NCBI RefSeq assembly: GCF_013409505.1
Contig: NZ_JACCBN010000001.1
Span: forward strand, 5,828,001 to 5,892,000
Direction of reading: 5' to 3'
From: Actinomycetospora corticicola
GTDB taxonomy: Bacteria; Actinomycetota; Actinomycetes; Mycobacteriales; Pseudonocardiaceae
DNA: 64,000 bases
The notes beneath the pieces were generated by a model. The model was not told the origin of the DNA, ran no database searches, and was given only the letters and a program-made list of their open reading frames with translations. The translations under genes and the position numbers were made by a program. Below, piece after piece: positions 39,388-49,583 of this stretch (within the stretch, counting starts at the first letter, position 1; every line of letters starts with the position of its first letter).

Positions 39388-40737
39388 CTACCGCGACACG
39401 GACGCCCGCTCGGGCTCCGAGACGTCGTAGAGGTTCCGTCGGAAGCGCTCGCGGATCGAGGCGACGGCGATGAAGGTGATCACGGCGCAGGCGATGATGT
39501 AGACGGCGACCGACCAGGACGCCCCGGTGGTCGCCAGCAACGCCGTCATGATGAACGGCGCGAGCCCACCCGCGAGGACCGACGCGACCTGGTAGCCGAG
39601 CGACGCGCCCGAGAAGCGGACGTCGGCGGGGAACATCTCGGCGTAGAGGGTGGCCTGCGGCCCGTACATCGTCGCGTGGATGGTGAAGGCGATCAGCAGG
39701 GCGAGCAGCACCAGCGGGACGGACCCGGTGTCGATCAGCCAGAACAGCGGGAACGCGAACACCGCCATCGACACGCAGCCGATGAGGTAGAGCTTCTTGC
39801 GCGATCCCATGCGGTCGGTCAGGGCACCGAAGAACGGCATCGTGACGAGCTGCGAGAGGCCGGCGACCATCACGCACACGAGGATCGAGGTCCGGGACAT
39901 CCCGACCTCCGTGGTCGCGTAGCCGAGGATGCCGGAGATCAGGATGTAGAAGACGGCGTTGACCACGAAGAACGCGCCGGCGGCCTGCACGATCGCGAGC
40001 CCGTGGTGGCGGACCGCCTGCACGAGCGGCGCCTTGCGGACGCCCGCCTCGCGCGCCGCGGCGGCCGAGCGCTCGCGCAGCTCGTGGAACACCGGGGTGT
40101 CCTCGATCTTGAGCTGCACGTAGACGCCGATCCCGATGAGCAGCAGCCCGGACAGGAACGGGATGCGCCAGCCGTACGCGTCGAAGGCGGCGGGGGACAT
40201 GGTGGCGGTGAGGATCAGGAAGAACAGGTTGCCCAGCACCGCGCCGGCCACGGCGCCCGTCTGGACGAGGCTGCCGTAGTAGCCCCGGTGCTTCTCGGGC
40301 GCGTGCTCGACGAGCAGCAGCGCCGCCCCGCCCCACTGCGCCCCGACGCCGAGGCCCTGCACCAGTCGGGCGACGACGAGCAGGACCGGCGCCCACACCC
40401 CGATGCTGGAGTAGGGCGGCAGGACGCCGACCGCGAAGGTCGCCAGGCCCATCACCAGCATCGCGCCCACGAGCGGGGGCTTGCGACCGAAGCGGTCCCC
40501 GATGTGGCCCGCGATGATCCCGCCCACCGGCCGCGCGACGAACCCGACGGCGAAGGTGGCGAACGAGGCGAGGGTCCCCGCGACCGGGTCGGCCGAGGGG
40601 AAGAACTGGTGGCCGAGCACCAGGGCGGCCGCGGTCGCGTAGATGAGGAAGTCGAACCACTCCAGCGTCGTCGCGAAGACCGCGGCGGCGGCGAGCCGCC
40701 GCATCTTCGCGGGAGCGACCTCGGTCCCAGCCGTCAC
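39388..40737 (-). CDS. MFS transporter, metabolite:H+ symporter (MHS) family
   Basis: 449 residues with 12 membrane helices. AVFATTLEWFDFLIYATAAA (helix 1), GGIIAGHIGDRFGRKPPLVG (loop 2-3 motif) and MGLATFAVGVLPPYSSIGVW are standard MHS features, as in ShiA/ProP-type carboxylate and shikimate importers. GGTGGAGG precedes GTG 40737 by about eight bases. The TetR dyad at 40760-40777 lies directly upstream, and the TetR gene itself is 73 bases further. Predicted role: importing an organic acid later activated by the acyl-CoA ligase at 43156. Confidence 0.9.
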   Translation of the reverse strand: MTAGTEVAPAKMRRLAAAAVFATTLEWFDFLIYATAAALVLGHQFFPSADPVAGTLASFATFAVGFVARPVGGIIAGHIGDRFGRKPPLVGAMLVMGLATFAVGVLPPYSSIGVWAPVLLVVARLVQGLGVGAQWGGAALLLVEHAPEKHRGYYGSLVQTGAVAGAVLGNLFFLILTATMSPAAFDAYGWRIPFLSGLLLIGIGVYVQLKIEDTPVFHELRERSAAAAREAGVRKAPLVQAVRHHGLAIVQAAGAFFVVNAVFYILISGILGYATTEVGMSRTSILVCVMVAGLSQLVTMPFFGALTDRMGSRKKLYLIGCVSMAVFAFPLFWLIDTGSVPLVLLALLIAFTIHATMYGPQATLYAEMFPADVRFSGASLGYQVASVLAGGLAPFIMTALLATTGASWSVAVYIIACAVITFIAVASIRERFRRNLYDVSEPERASVSR

Positions 40738-40759
40738 GGCGTGCCTCCACCTGTCTCGG

Positions 40760-40777
40760 TACGAACGATCGTTCGTA
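40760..40777. promoter_or_regulatory. TetR operator, perfect 18-base palindrome
   Basis: TACGAACGATCGTTCGTA, between the TetR stop (40811) and the MHS transporter start (40737). The core GAACGATCGTTC is repeated at 41483-41494 between the TetR gene and the MaoC operon. Confidence 0.85.
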
Positions 40778-40810
40778 ACGTACGAGTGTGGTCCGGCTCA
40801 TGGCAAGACC

Positions 40811-41431
40811 TCAGCGCGCGAGCGGGGCCTCCAGCAGTGCCAGGGCGTAGCGCGCCTGCTGCTCGGCGAGCTGGCCGCGGGAGAGCCGGCCGTCGGCGCG
40901 GTACCACCCGGCGACCGCGGAGAGCGCCGTGAGCACGGCGCGGGCGGCGTCGTCGGGGTAGGGCGTCGCGAAGGTCCCGTCGGCCACCCCCTGCGCCACG
41001 ATGTCCTCGAAGACCGCCTGCGTGGCGTCGCGCTCGGCCACCAGTCCGGCGCGGTCCGCTCCGGTCAGGTACCGCACCTCGTTCGTCGACACGACCATCG
41101 CGACCTGGTGGTCGACGATGAACCGCACGTACGCCCGCACCGCTTCCCGCAGGCGGGAGGCGGCGTCGTCCCCGGCGTCGGCGAGGGCCGCGCCCAGCCG
41201 GGCCGCGAGTTCGTCGTTGGCGCGGCGCAGCACCTCGGCCAGCAGTCGCGACTTGCTCGGGACGTAGTTGTAGAGGTTCGACAGGCTGGTCCCGGCCCGC
41301 TTCGCGACGTCGCGCATGGAGGCGCCGTGGAAGCCGTGGGTGCCGAACGCGTCGAGCGCCGCGTTGAGGATCGCGGCCTCGTTCCCGCGACCGGTGTCGG
41401 CCACGAGGGTGGCCGGGGAACGGGCGTTCAT
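40811..41431 (-). CDS. TetR family regulator of the MHS/MaoC cluster
   Basis: 206 residues. The HTH is AILNAALDAFGTHGFHGASM then RDVAKRAGTSLSNLYNYVPS, followed by a TetR_C_33-like ligand-binding domain (FIVDHQVAMVVSTNEVRYL). Such regulators of acyl-CoA catabolism usually bind a CoA thioester (inference). ATG 41431 is preferred over the GTG at 41437. Its palindromic sites flank it on both sides, so it should control itself, the transporter and the three-gene operon starting at 41523. Confidence 0.9.
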   Translation of the reverse strand: MNARSPATLVADTGRGNEAAILNAALDAFGTHGFHGASMRDVAKRAGTSLSNLYNYVPSKSRLLAEVLRRANDELAARLGAALADAGDDAASRLREAVRAYVRFIVDHQVAMVVSTNEVRYLTGADRAGLVAERDATQAVFEDIVAQGVADGTFATPYPDDAARAVLTALSAVAGWYRADGRLSRGQLAEQQARYALALLEAPLAR

Positions 41432-41482
41432 GACCACGAGGTTAGCGGTCTTGACGTCGTGGGAGGCCGGTGCTTCGGTGGT

Positions 41483-41494
41483 GAACGATCGTTC
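41483..41494. promoter_or_regulatory. TetR operator, second copy (12-base core)
   Basis: GAACGATCGTTC, identical to the core of the 18-base palindrome at 40760-40777. It lies in the 91-base divergent gap between the TetR gene and the MaoC-SCP2 gene, 29 bases before GTG 41523. Confidence 0.8.
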
Positions 41495-41522
41495 GTGTCA
41501 GCCGAGTGCAGGAGGAGACCGC

Positions 41523-42338
41523 GTGACCGCAGCGCACGCCCCCGTGGACACCGGGCGGTGGTTCGAGGACTTCGCCGTGGGGGAGCGCTTCACCAGCGCC
41601 CCGCGGTCGGTCACGGCCGACGACCTCGCCGCCTTCACCCGGCTCTCCGGCGACGACCACCCGCTGCACGTCGGGCCCGACGCGATGCTGCAGGGCCCGT
41701 TCGGCATCGCCGTGGCCATGGGGCTCCTGCAGTCGCTCGGGTTCCACGGCGAGGCGGTGCAGGGCCTGCTCGACACGCACTGGACCTACCGCGCCCCCAT
41801 CCGCGTCGGCGACGTCGTCCACCTCGAGCTCACCGTCCTGCGCGTGCGTCGCACCCGCTCCGGCACCCGCGGCACCGTCACCCGTCACATGCGCCTCGTC
41901 GGGGACGACGGGGTGACCCGGCAGGAGGGCACGACGACGGCGCTGGTCGCGGCGCGCGGGAGCGGTCCTGACGACGACGGGCGCGCGTTCGGCTCCCTCG
42001 GCTGGGGGCGGGCGGTGGCGGCGGCGCTCGACCCGGAGGTGGCCACGCTGCTGGAGACCTGGGACGGCACGATCGGGCTGCGCTGCGACGACGACGAGGT
42101 GCACCTGCGGGTCTACCGGGGAGCCGTCATCGACGTCAGCCGCCGCGCCCCGCACGGTGCGACCTTCACCCTGGTCGCCGACGCGCTCACCTGGCTCGAG
42201 CTCGTCGAGGCGCCGGACAACCCGTTCCTGCGCCTGGCGATGACGGGCCGCCTCTCCGCCACCGGGGACGGCTACGAGTACCTGCGGCTGACGAGGGCGC
42301 TGCACCTGGTCGTCGACGCCGCCCGGGCGATCGCATGA
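41523..42338 (+). CDS. MaoC dehydratase-SCP2 sterol carrier fusion
   Basis: 271 residues. Residues ~10-140 form a hotdog-fold MaoC domain (RWFEDFAVGERFTSAPRSVT, then the hydratase motif DDLAAFTRLSGDDHPLHVGP with Asp/His). Residues ~170-271 resemble an SCP2-like lipid-binding domain (TWDGTIGLRCDDDEVHLRVY). This pairing suits binding and hydration of a bulky enoyl-CoA, for example a steroid or long acyl chain. GGAGGAG precedes GTG 41523. Its stop overlaps the next start by four bases (ATGA). First gene of a three-gene operon under the TetR operator. Confidence 0.82.
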   Translation: MTAAHAPVDTGRWFEDFAVGERFTSAPRSVTADDLAAFTRLSGDDHPLHVGPDAMLQGPFGIAVAMGLLQSLGFHGEAVQGLLDTHWTYRAPIRVGDVVHLELTVLRVRRTRSGTRGTVTRHMRLVGDDGVTRQEGTTTALVAARGSGPDDDGRAFGSLGWGRAVAAALDPEVATLLETWDGTIGLRCDDDEVHLRVYRGAVIDVSRRAPHGATFTLVADALTWLELVEAPDNPFLRLAMTGRLSATGDGYEYLRLTRALHLVVDAARAIA

Positions 42339-43159
42339 CCGGCTACGTCACCGTCGACGGCGCCCTCGCCTTCGTCGAGGACCACCGTGTTCCTGACGAT
42401 CCCACCGCGCCCGCCGTGCTCTGTCTGCACACCGCCGGCCAGTCCGGCGTCCAGTGGCGCCACGTCACCCCGGGGCTCGTGGCCGCCGGGTACCGCGTCG
42501 TCGTGCCCGACCTGCCCGGCCACGGGCGCTCCGAACCTGCGCCCGACGGCCCCGTGGACGACCTCGGTGCCTACGCGGCCTGGCTGCTCGCGCTCGCCGA
42601 CGCGACGGGCCTGGACCGGTTCGCGGTCGCCGGCTGCTCGATCGGCGGCAAGATCGCGCTCGACCTGGCCGTCCGCGCCTCCGACCGGCTCACCGCCGTC
42701 GTCGCGATGGCGGCGGACGCGTGGACCGGAGGCCGCCCGAGCACGCGCGGCCTCCGTCGGGAGCTCGTCGACGTGGCCGCACCGAGCCGCTCGGACCGCA
42801 CCGAGTTGGGCACGCTCGCCGTCCTGGGCCGCGCGACCGAGCCGGAGAGGGCGCGGCTGATCGCCGCGATGCACCGTCGGGAGGACCCCGTCGTCTCGAA
42901 CTCGGACCTGATCGGCTGGGCGTCGCACGACCTGCGCGAGCAGCTGCCCAGGATCACCTGCCCGCTGCACCTGGTGGTGGGCGCGGACGACCTGTGGCTC
43001 GACGTCGACCGCGTGCGGTGGGCCTCCTCGCGGATCCCCGGCGCACGGTGCACGGTGCTGGACGGGGTGGGTCACTACCCGATGGAGGAGATGCCCGGCT
43101 TCGCCGCCCTGCTCGACGGCTGGCTGCGGGAGCTCACGGCCGGGACGGAGGCGGCATGA
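42335..43159 (+). CDS. Alpha/beta hydrolase in acyl-catabolic operon
   Basis: 274 residues. VLCLHTAGQSGVQWRHVTPG gives the oxyanion hole, FAVAGCSIGGKIALDL the nucleophile Ser (with Cys before it rather than the common His/Gly), LHLVVGADDLWLD the Asp and LDGVGHYPMEEMPG the His. The best analogues are C-C bond hydrolases and enol-lactonases of ring-cleavage pathways. It overlaps both neighbours by ATGA, so it is translationally coupled with the MaoC-SCP2 and ligase genes. Substrate unknown. Confidence 0.88.
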   Translation: MTGYVTVDGALAFVEDHRVPDDPTAPAVLCLHTAGQSGVQWRHVTPGLVAAGYRVVVPDLPGHGRSEPAPDGPVDDLGAYAAWLLALADATGLDRFAVAGCSIGGKIALDLAVRASDRLTAVVAMAADAWTGGRPSTRGLRRELVDVAAPSRSDRTELGTLAVLGRATEPERARLIAAMHRREDPVVSNSDLIGWASHDLREQLPRITCPLHLVVGADDLWLDVDRVRWASSRIPGARCTVLDGVGHYPMEEMPGFAALLDGWLRELTAGTEAA

Positions 43160-44748
43160 CCGAGCGGCACACCGTCGCGCCCTTCCCGACACCGGGGGAG
43201 CGGCCGACCGACCTGCCCGACCTCGTCGGGCGCCTCGCGCGCCGCGACCCCGACGTCGTCGCGGTCCACGAGCGCACCCCCGAGGGGCTGGTCGCGGTGA
43301 CCCGCGGCGAGCTGTGGCAGCGGGTCCGGGCGCTCACCGAGGAGCTGCGCGAGCACGGGGTCGGCGCCGGCGACGCGGTCGCGGTGTGGATGCCGAACTG
43401 GACCGACGCCCTGGTCTGGCAGTGCGCCGTCGCCGCGTGCGGCGGACTCGTCGTCGGGATCAACACCCGCTACGGGGTCGAGGAGGTGACGCACGTCCTC
43501 GCCCGGGCCCGGCCGGTGCTCATGGCGCTGGCGCACGGGTTCCACGGGCTCGACCTGGCCGGGAAGCTGCGCGTCGCCGTGGAGGGCTCGGGCGTCCGAC
43601 CGCAGGTGGCGCTCGTCCGCGGCGACGGGACCACTCCCGACGTCGGGGACCTCGAGGCGTGGACGCCGGAGCGGACCGACGGGCCCGAGCCCGGACCGTC
43701 CGACCCCGATCGCCTCGCCGTCGCCTTCACGACGTCGGGCTCCACCGGGCTGCCGAAGCTCGCGGCGCACACCGGAGCGGCGGTGCTGACCCATGCCGTC
43801 GCGGGCGCCGCGGCGCTGGGGCTGGCCGAGGGCGACGTGGTGCTCGGTGCTCTGCCGTTGTCGGGCGTGTTCGGCTACAACGCGGTCATGGCGGCGCTCG
43901 CGGCGGGCGGGGCGGCGCTGCTGGAGCCGGTCTTCGACGCCGACGACACGCTCGACGACATGGCCGCCGTCGGGGTCACGCACCTCGCGAGCGGCGACGA
44001 CCTCGTGCTGCGGCTGGTCACGGCGTTGCGGGACCGCCCGCGGGCGCTGCCGATGTGGCGCTGGTGGGGCGTCGCCGACTTCCAGGGCCGTTCGCACGAG
44101 CTGGCGGCGTGGCTCGACGACCACGGCGTGGAGACGGCGGGCGTCTACGGCTCGTCCGAGCTGTTCGCGCTCGCCGCGACGTGGCCGCTGTCCGAGCCGA
44201 CGCCGCAGCGCTGGGCCGGTGGTGGCCGCGTGGTGCACCCCGGGATCGAGGTGCGCGTGCAGGGCGGACCCGGCGTCGAGGGCGAGCTGGAGTTCCGGGG
44301 ACCGAACGTGGTCGACGCGTATCTGGGTTCCGCGCCGGAGACGTTCACCGACGACGGCTGGTTCCGCTCCGGCGATCTCGGCGTGGTCGTCGACGAGGGC
44401 GCCTTCGTCTACGTCTGCCGCGCGGGCGACGCGCTCCGGCTGCGCGGGTTCCTCGTCGACCCCGCCGAGATCGAGCTCCGGCTCGCGGCGCACCCGGCGG
44501 TGCACACGGCCAAGGTCGTCGGGGCCGAGGGTCCCGACGGCGGGTCGGTGGCGGTCGGGTTCGTGACGCTCGACGCCCCGGCCGAGCCGTCCGAGCTCCG
44601 GGACTGGTGCGCCGCGACGCTGGCCGCGTTCAAGGTGCCCGTCGCCGTGCACGTGCTCGACGAGATGCCGACGACGTCGGGCACGAACGGGACGAAGATC
44701 CGCACGAGTATGCTCGCTGCGCTCGCACGTGAGCAGAAAAGGTCGTGA
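43156..44748 (+). CDS. AMP-binding acyl/aryl-CoA ligase
   Basis: 530 residues of the ANL superfamily. The P-loop FTTSGSTGLPKLAAH, the A5 motif GVYGSSELFAL, the ATPase hinge EFRGPNVVDAYLGSAPETF to DDGWFRSGDLG, and the A10-type lysine in GTNGTKIRTS are visible. It activates a carboxylate as acyl-AMP then acyl-CoA, and may act on the compound imported by the MHS transporter. ATG 43156 overlaps the hydrolase stop. The C-terminal residues (REQKRS, stop) are encoded inside the terminator palindrome 44726-44771. Confidence 0.9.
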   Translation: MTERHTVAPFPTPGERPTDLPDLVGRLARRDPDVVAVHERTPEGLVAVTRGELWQRVRALTEELREHGVGAGDAVAVWMPNWTDALVWQCAVAACGGLVVGINTRYGVEEVTHVLARARPVLMALAHGFHGLDLAGKLRVAVEGSGVRPQVALVRGDGTTPDVGDLEAWTPERTDGPEPGPSDPDRLAVAFTTSGSTGLPKLAAHTGAAVLTHAVAGAAALGLAEGDVVLGALPLSGVFGYNAVMAALAAGGAALLEPVFDADDTLDDMAAVGVTHLASGDDLVLRLVTALRDRPRALPMWRWWGVADFQGRSHELAAWLDDHGVETAGVYGSSELFALAATWPLSEPTPQRWAGGGRVVHPGIEVRVQGGPGVEGELEFRGPNVVDAYLGSAPETFTDDGWFRSGDLGVVVDEGAFVYVCRAGDALRLRGFLVDPAEIELRLAAHPAVHTAKVVGAEGPDGGSVAVGFVTLDAPAEPSELRDWCAATLAAFKVPVAVHVLDEMPTTSGTNGTKIRTSMLAALAREQKRS

Positions 44749-44771
44749 TAGCGACCTTTAGTGCTCACGTG
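44726..44771. terminator. GTGAGCAG-type bidirectional terminator, third copy
   Basis: Outer arms CACGTGAGCA (44726-44735) / TGCTCACGTG (44762-44771), a GA/AG internal mismatch, inner arms AAAGGTCG / CGACCTTT and a six-base loop. It contains the ligase stop codon (44746-44748) and the last codons of the convergent Fe-S subunit. The outer element GTGAGCAG matches the copies at 35013 and 35601, but the central stem differs. Confidence 0.8.
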
Positions 44772-45693
44772 TTCTGCACATGCTGGAACCCGAACCGACC
44801 CTTGATGCACAGGTGGCCGTGGGTCACGGAGTGGTCGGACGGCGAGGTCACGTTGACGATCGTGTTGTCCTGGACGTGCAGCTCCAGCGAGCAGCCGACG
44901 CCGCAGAACGAGCACACCGTCTCGGTGACCGTCTCGCCCTCGGGGTCCCACGTGCCGGCCTCGCGCCGCTCGTGCTCCGCGACCGACTTCAGCGCCCCCG
45001 TGGGGCACACGCCGATGCAGTTGCCGCAGTACACGCACGCCGAGTCGGGCAGCGGGACGGCGAACTCGGTGGAGATCGTGGCGTCGAACCCGCGTCCCGC
45101 GACGGCGATCGCGAACGTGTTCTGCGCGTCCGTGCCGCACGCCTCGACGCACTTGTAGCAGAGGATGCAGCGGGCGTAGTCGCGCACGTAGAGGTCGTTG
45201 TCGACGGTGACCGGCTGCGCGACCGTCGCCCGCGTCTCGCCGTCGGGAATGCCGTGGTGCCCGGGGTGGCGGTTGCCGCGCTCGCCCGCGGCGGCGGGCG
45301 GGCCGGGTGGGCCGTAGCGCTCCGGGTCGGCGCCGTACTCGATCTGCCAGCGGGCGACGTCGTCGCCGGCCTCGGACAGGTCGTTGGCGCTCGCGAGCAG
45401 CTCCAGCACCATCTTCCGGCTGTGCGCGACGCGCTCGGTGTCGGTGCGGACGACCATGCCGTCCTCGACCTTCCGTGCGCAGCTGGGCACCAGCGGGCGG
45501 GACCCCTCGACCTCCACCACGCACACGCGGCAGGCGTTCACCGGCGTGAGGTTGGGCGCCTGGCACAGACGCGGGGTGTCCGCGCCGGCCCCGTCGAGGA
45601 CGTCCATGATCGTGGCGCCCTCGGGGACGCGGTGCTCGACGCCGTCGACGGTGACGTCGACGAGCCGACGGATGGTGCCGAGGTCGACGACCG

Positions 45694-45697
<4 letters not shown>
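44765..45697 (-). CDS. Formate dehydrogenase Fe-S subunit carrying the Mo-subunit Fe4S4 domain
   Basis: 310 residues. N-terminal 2Fe-2S ferredoxin domain with CQAPNLTPVNACRVCVVEV and a later Cys (residues ~35-85). Then two 4Fe-4S clusters, YARCILCYKCVEACGTD and SACVYCGNCIGVCPTGAL (~170-240). The C-terminus is VCSFCGVGCSLELHV to HLCIKGRFGFQHVQNT: the Fe4S4 domain that normally begins the molybdopterin subunit. Translation then stops. The gene starts by GTGA overlap with the diaphorase gene. It wires electrons from the active site to the flavin subunit. Confidence 0.88.
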
Positions 45698-47550
<1,853 letters not shown>

Positions 47551-47560
47551 GCGGGACCTC

Positions 47561-49504
47561 CTACGATCCCGCGACCGGGACGCGCTCGGCGGCCGGACGC
47601 GGGGACTCGGACACGGACAGCTTCTCGATGCGGATCGCGGTCGCCTTGAACTCCGAGGTCCCGGACTGCGGGTCCCAGGCCTCGTTGGTGATCAGGTTGA
47701 CGTCGACCTGCTCGGAGAAGTGCGGGGTGATGAACGCGAGGCCCGGCCGGGCGGCGTCGTCGAAGCGGATCGGGGCCTCGACCGCGCCGCGGCGCGAGAC
47801 CACCCGCACCCGCTCGCCGTCGCGCAGGCCCAGCGCCCGCCCGTCGGCGGCGTCGACGCACAGGGCCTCGTCGCGGCGCAGCGGCGACGCGTAGCCGCCG
47901 GTCTGGACCCCCGAGTTGTAGGAGTCCAGCCGGCGCACCGTGGTCAGCCGCAGGGGGAACTCCGGCGACAGCTCGTCGAGCGGACCGGCGTGCTCCACCG
48001 GGGCGAACGGCGCCGGGGCCCCGCGCTTCGCGGGATCGCGCTCCCAGAGCCGGGTGTGCATCGTCGGGGTGCCCGGGTGGTCCTCGGCGGGGCACGGCCA
48101 CTGCAGGCCGCCCTCGGCCTCGAGCCGCGCGTAGGACATCCCGGCGTGCCAGTCGAGCGAGAGCGAGCGCAGCTCGTCCCAGACCTGCTCGGGGGTCGGC
48201 GTGCCCCAGTCGTGCCCGAGGCGCCGGGCCATGTCGCACAGGATCTCCGTGTCGGGCCGGGCGAGCCCGGGCGGCTCGATCGCCTTGCGCACCCGCTGGA
48301 CCCGGCGTTCCGAGGAGGTCACGGTGCCCTCGTACTCGCACCAGTCGGCGCAGCTGGGCAGCACCACGTCGGCGAGCTCCGCGGTCGCCGTGCGGAAGAT
48401 GTCCTGGACGACGAGGTGGTCGAGGTCGGAGAGCAGGGCGCGGGCGTGGGCGACGTCGGCCTCGGTCTCCGCCGGGTTCTCGCCCACCACGTAGACCGCC
48501 CGGACGTCCCGGCGCTCCATCGCCTCGAACATCTGCGAGAGGTGCAGGCCCCGGGTCGCCGGGATCGCGCTGCCCCACGCCGCGTCGAAGCGGGCGCGGT
48601 GGCCGTCGTCGGTGACGTCGTACCCGCCGGGCAGCCGGTTGGGGATCGCCCCCATGTCCCCGCCGCCCTGCACGTTGTTCTGCCCGCGCAGCGGGACCAG
48701 GCCCGAGCCCCACCGGCCGACGTGCCCGGTGAGCAGGGCCAGGTTGATCAGGGCGCGGACGTTGTCGACGGCGTTGTGGTGCTCGGTGATACCGAGCGTC
48801 CAGCACAGCTGGGCCCGGTCGGCGCGCGCGAACGCCAGCGCGGTCTCGCGGATCATCGCCGCGTCGACGCCGGTGACCTGCTGTGCGCGCTCGAGGGTCC
48901 ACGGCTCGACCGCGGCGACGTACTCGTCGAACCCGGTGGTGGCGCGCTCGATGAACGCGCGGTTCTCCAGCCCGGCCTCGAGGATCACGCGGCCCATGGC
49001 GTGGGCGAGGGCGATGTCGGTGCCGACGTCGAGGGGCAGGTGCCCCGTCGCCCAGCGGGCCGTGGAGGTCCGCCGCGGGTCCACCACGTACAGCGAGGCC
49101 CCGTTGCGCAGCCCCTTCAGGACGTGGTGGAAGTAGATCGGGTGGGTCTCACGCGCGTTGGAGCCCCAGAGCAGGACCAGGTCGGTCTCCTCGACCTCCT
49201 GGTAGGCGCTGGTGCCACCACCGGCTCCGAACACCGCCGTCAGACCGACGACGCTGGGAGCGTGTCAAGTGCGGTTGCAGGAGTCCACGTTGTTGGACCC
49301 CATCACCACCCGCGCGAACTTCTGCGCCATGAAGTTCAGTTCGTTGGTCGCCTTCGAGCACGAGAACATCCCGTAGGCGTCGCCCGGCACCCCGCGGAAC
49401 CCGGCGGCCGCCCGGTCGAGGGCCTCCTCCCAGGAGGCCTCCCGCAGCTCCCCGCCGTCACGGACGAGCGGCGTGGTCAGGCGGACGTGGCGCGGTGCGC
49501 GCAT
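47561..49504 (-). CDS. Selenocysteine formate dehydrogenase catalytic (molybdopterin) subunit
   Basis: 647 residues when TGA 49265-49267 is read as selenocysteine (residue 80). The flanking residues are NNVDSCNRT-U-HAPSVVGLTAVFG, matching the FdhF active site in which U (or C) ligates Mo/W; reading stays open to 47561. Downstream motifs: LVLLWGSNARETHPIY, LYVVDPRRTSTAR, LVPLRGQNNVQGGGDMG, and a C-terminal dinucleotide-binding domain PLRLTTVRRLDSYNSGVQTG. The expected N-terminal Fe4S4 domain is absent; it sits on the 44765 gene. GGAGG lies six bases before ATG 49504. A SECIS hairpin follows the TGA. The protein oxidises formate to CO2. Alternative: a nonsense mutation. Confidence 0.85.
49235..49253 (-). 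promoter_or_regulatory. Bacterial SECIS hairpin of the formate dehydrogenase
   Basis: On the coding strand, 7-base stem CGTCGTC / GACGGCG (one U-G pair) capped by loop GGTCT. The loop begins 18 bases after the TGA (49265-49267). The GGU-type loop directly 3' of UGA is what SelB recognises, and the E. coli fdhF element has the same GGUCU loop at about the same distance. Confidence 0.85.
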
Positions 49505-49518
49505 CTCGGACCTCCGAG
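49505..49518 (-). promoter_or_regulatory. Shine-Dalgarno-sequestering stem before the formate dehydrogenase start
   Basis: Perfect inverted repeat CTCGGA-GG-TCCGAG ends at the base before ATG 49504 and contains the GGAGG ribosome-binding site. When folded it would hide the site; it directly follows the ANTAR-like hairpin at 49519-49540. Confidence 0.6.
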
Positions 49519-49557
49519 CGGGGAACGGCTGTGCTCCCCGTCACGCTAATCGGCGTG
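49519..49557 (-). promoter_or_regulatory. Two-hairpin leader, candidate ANTAR target RNA
   Basis: Coding-strand hairpin 2 (49540-49519) has an 8-base stem CGGGGAGC / GTTCCCCG (one G-U) and hexaloop ACAGCC, with A at loop position 1 and G at position 4 as ANTAR proteins require. Hairpin 1 (49557-49542) is CACGC / GCGTG with hexaloop CGATTA, which lacks A1 and G4. The pair lies one gene downstream of a PAS-ANTAR gene. Confidence 0.55.
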
Positions 49558-49583
49558 GAGATCGAATGCGACCCACGTCACGA

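Noticed and set aside
49265..49267. TGA as a nonsense mutation making the formate dehydrogenase a pseudogene
   Set aside because: The same frame continues without loss of conserved motifs, the codon sits exactly at the Sec/Cys site, and a SECIS hairpin follows at the expected distance.
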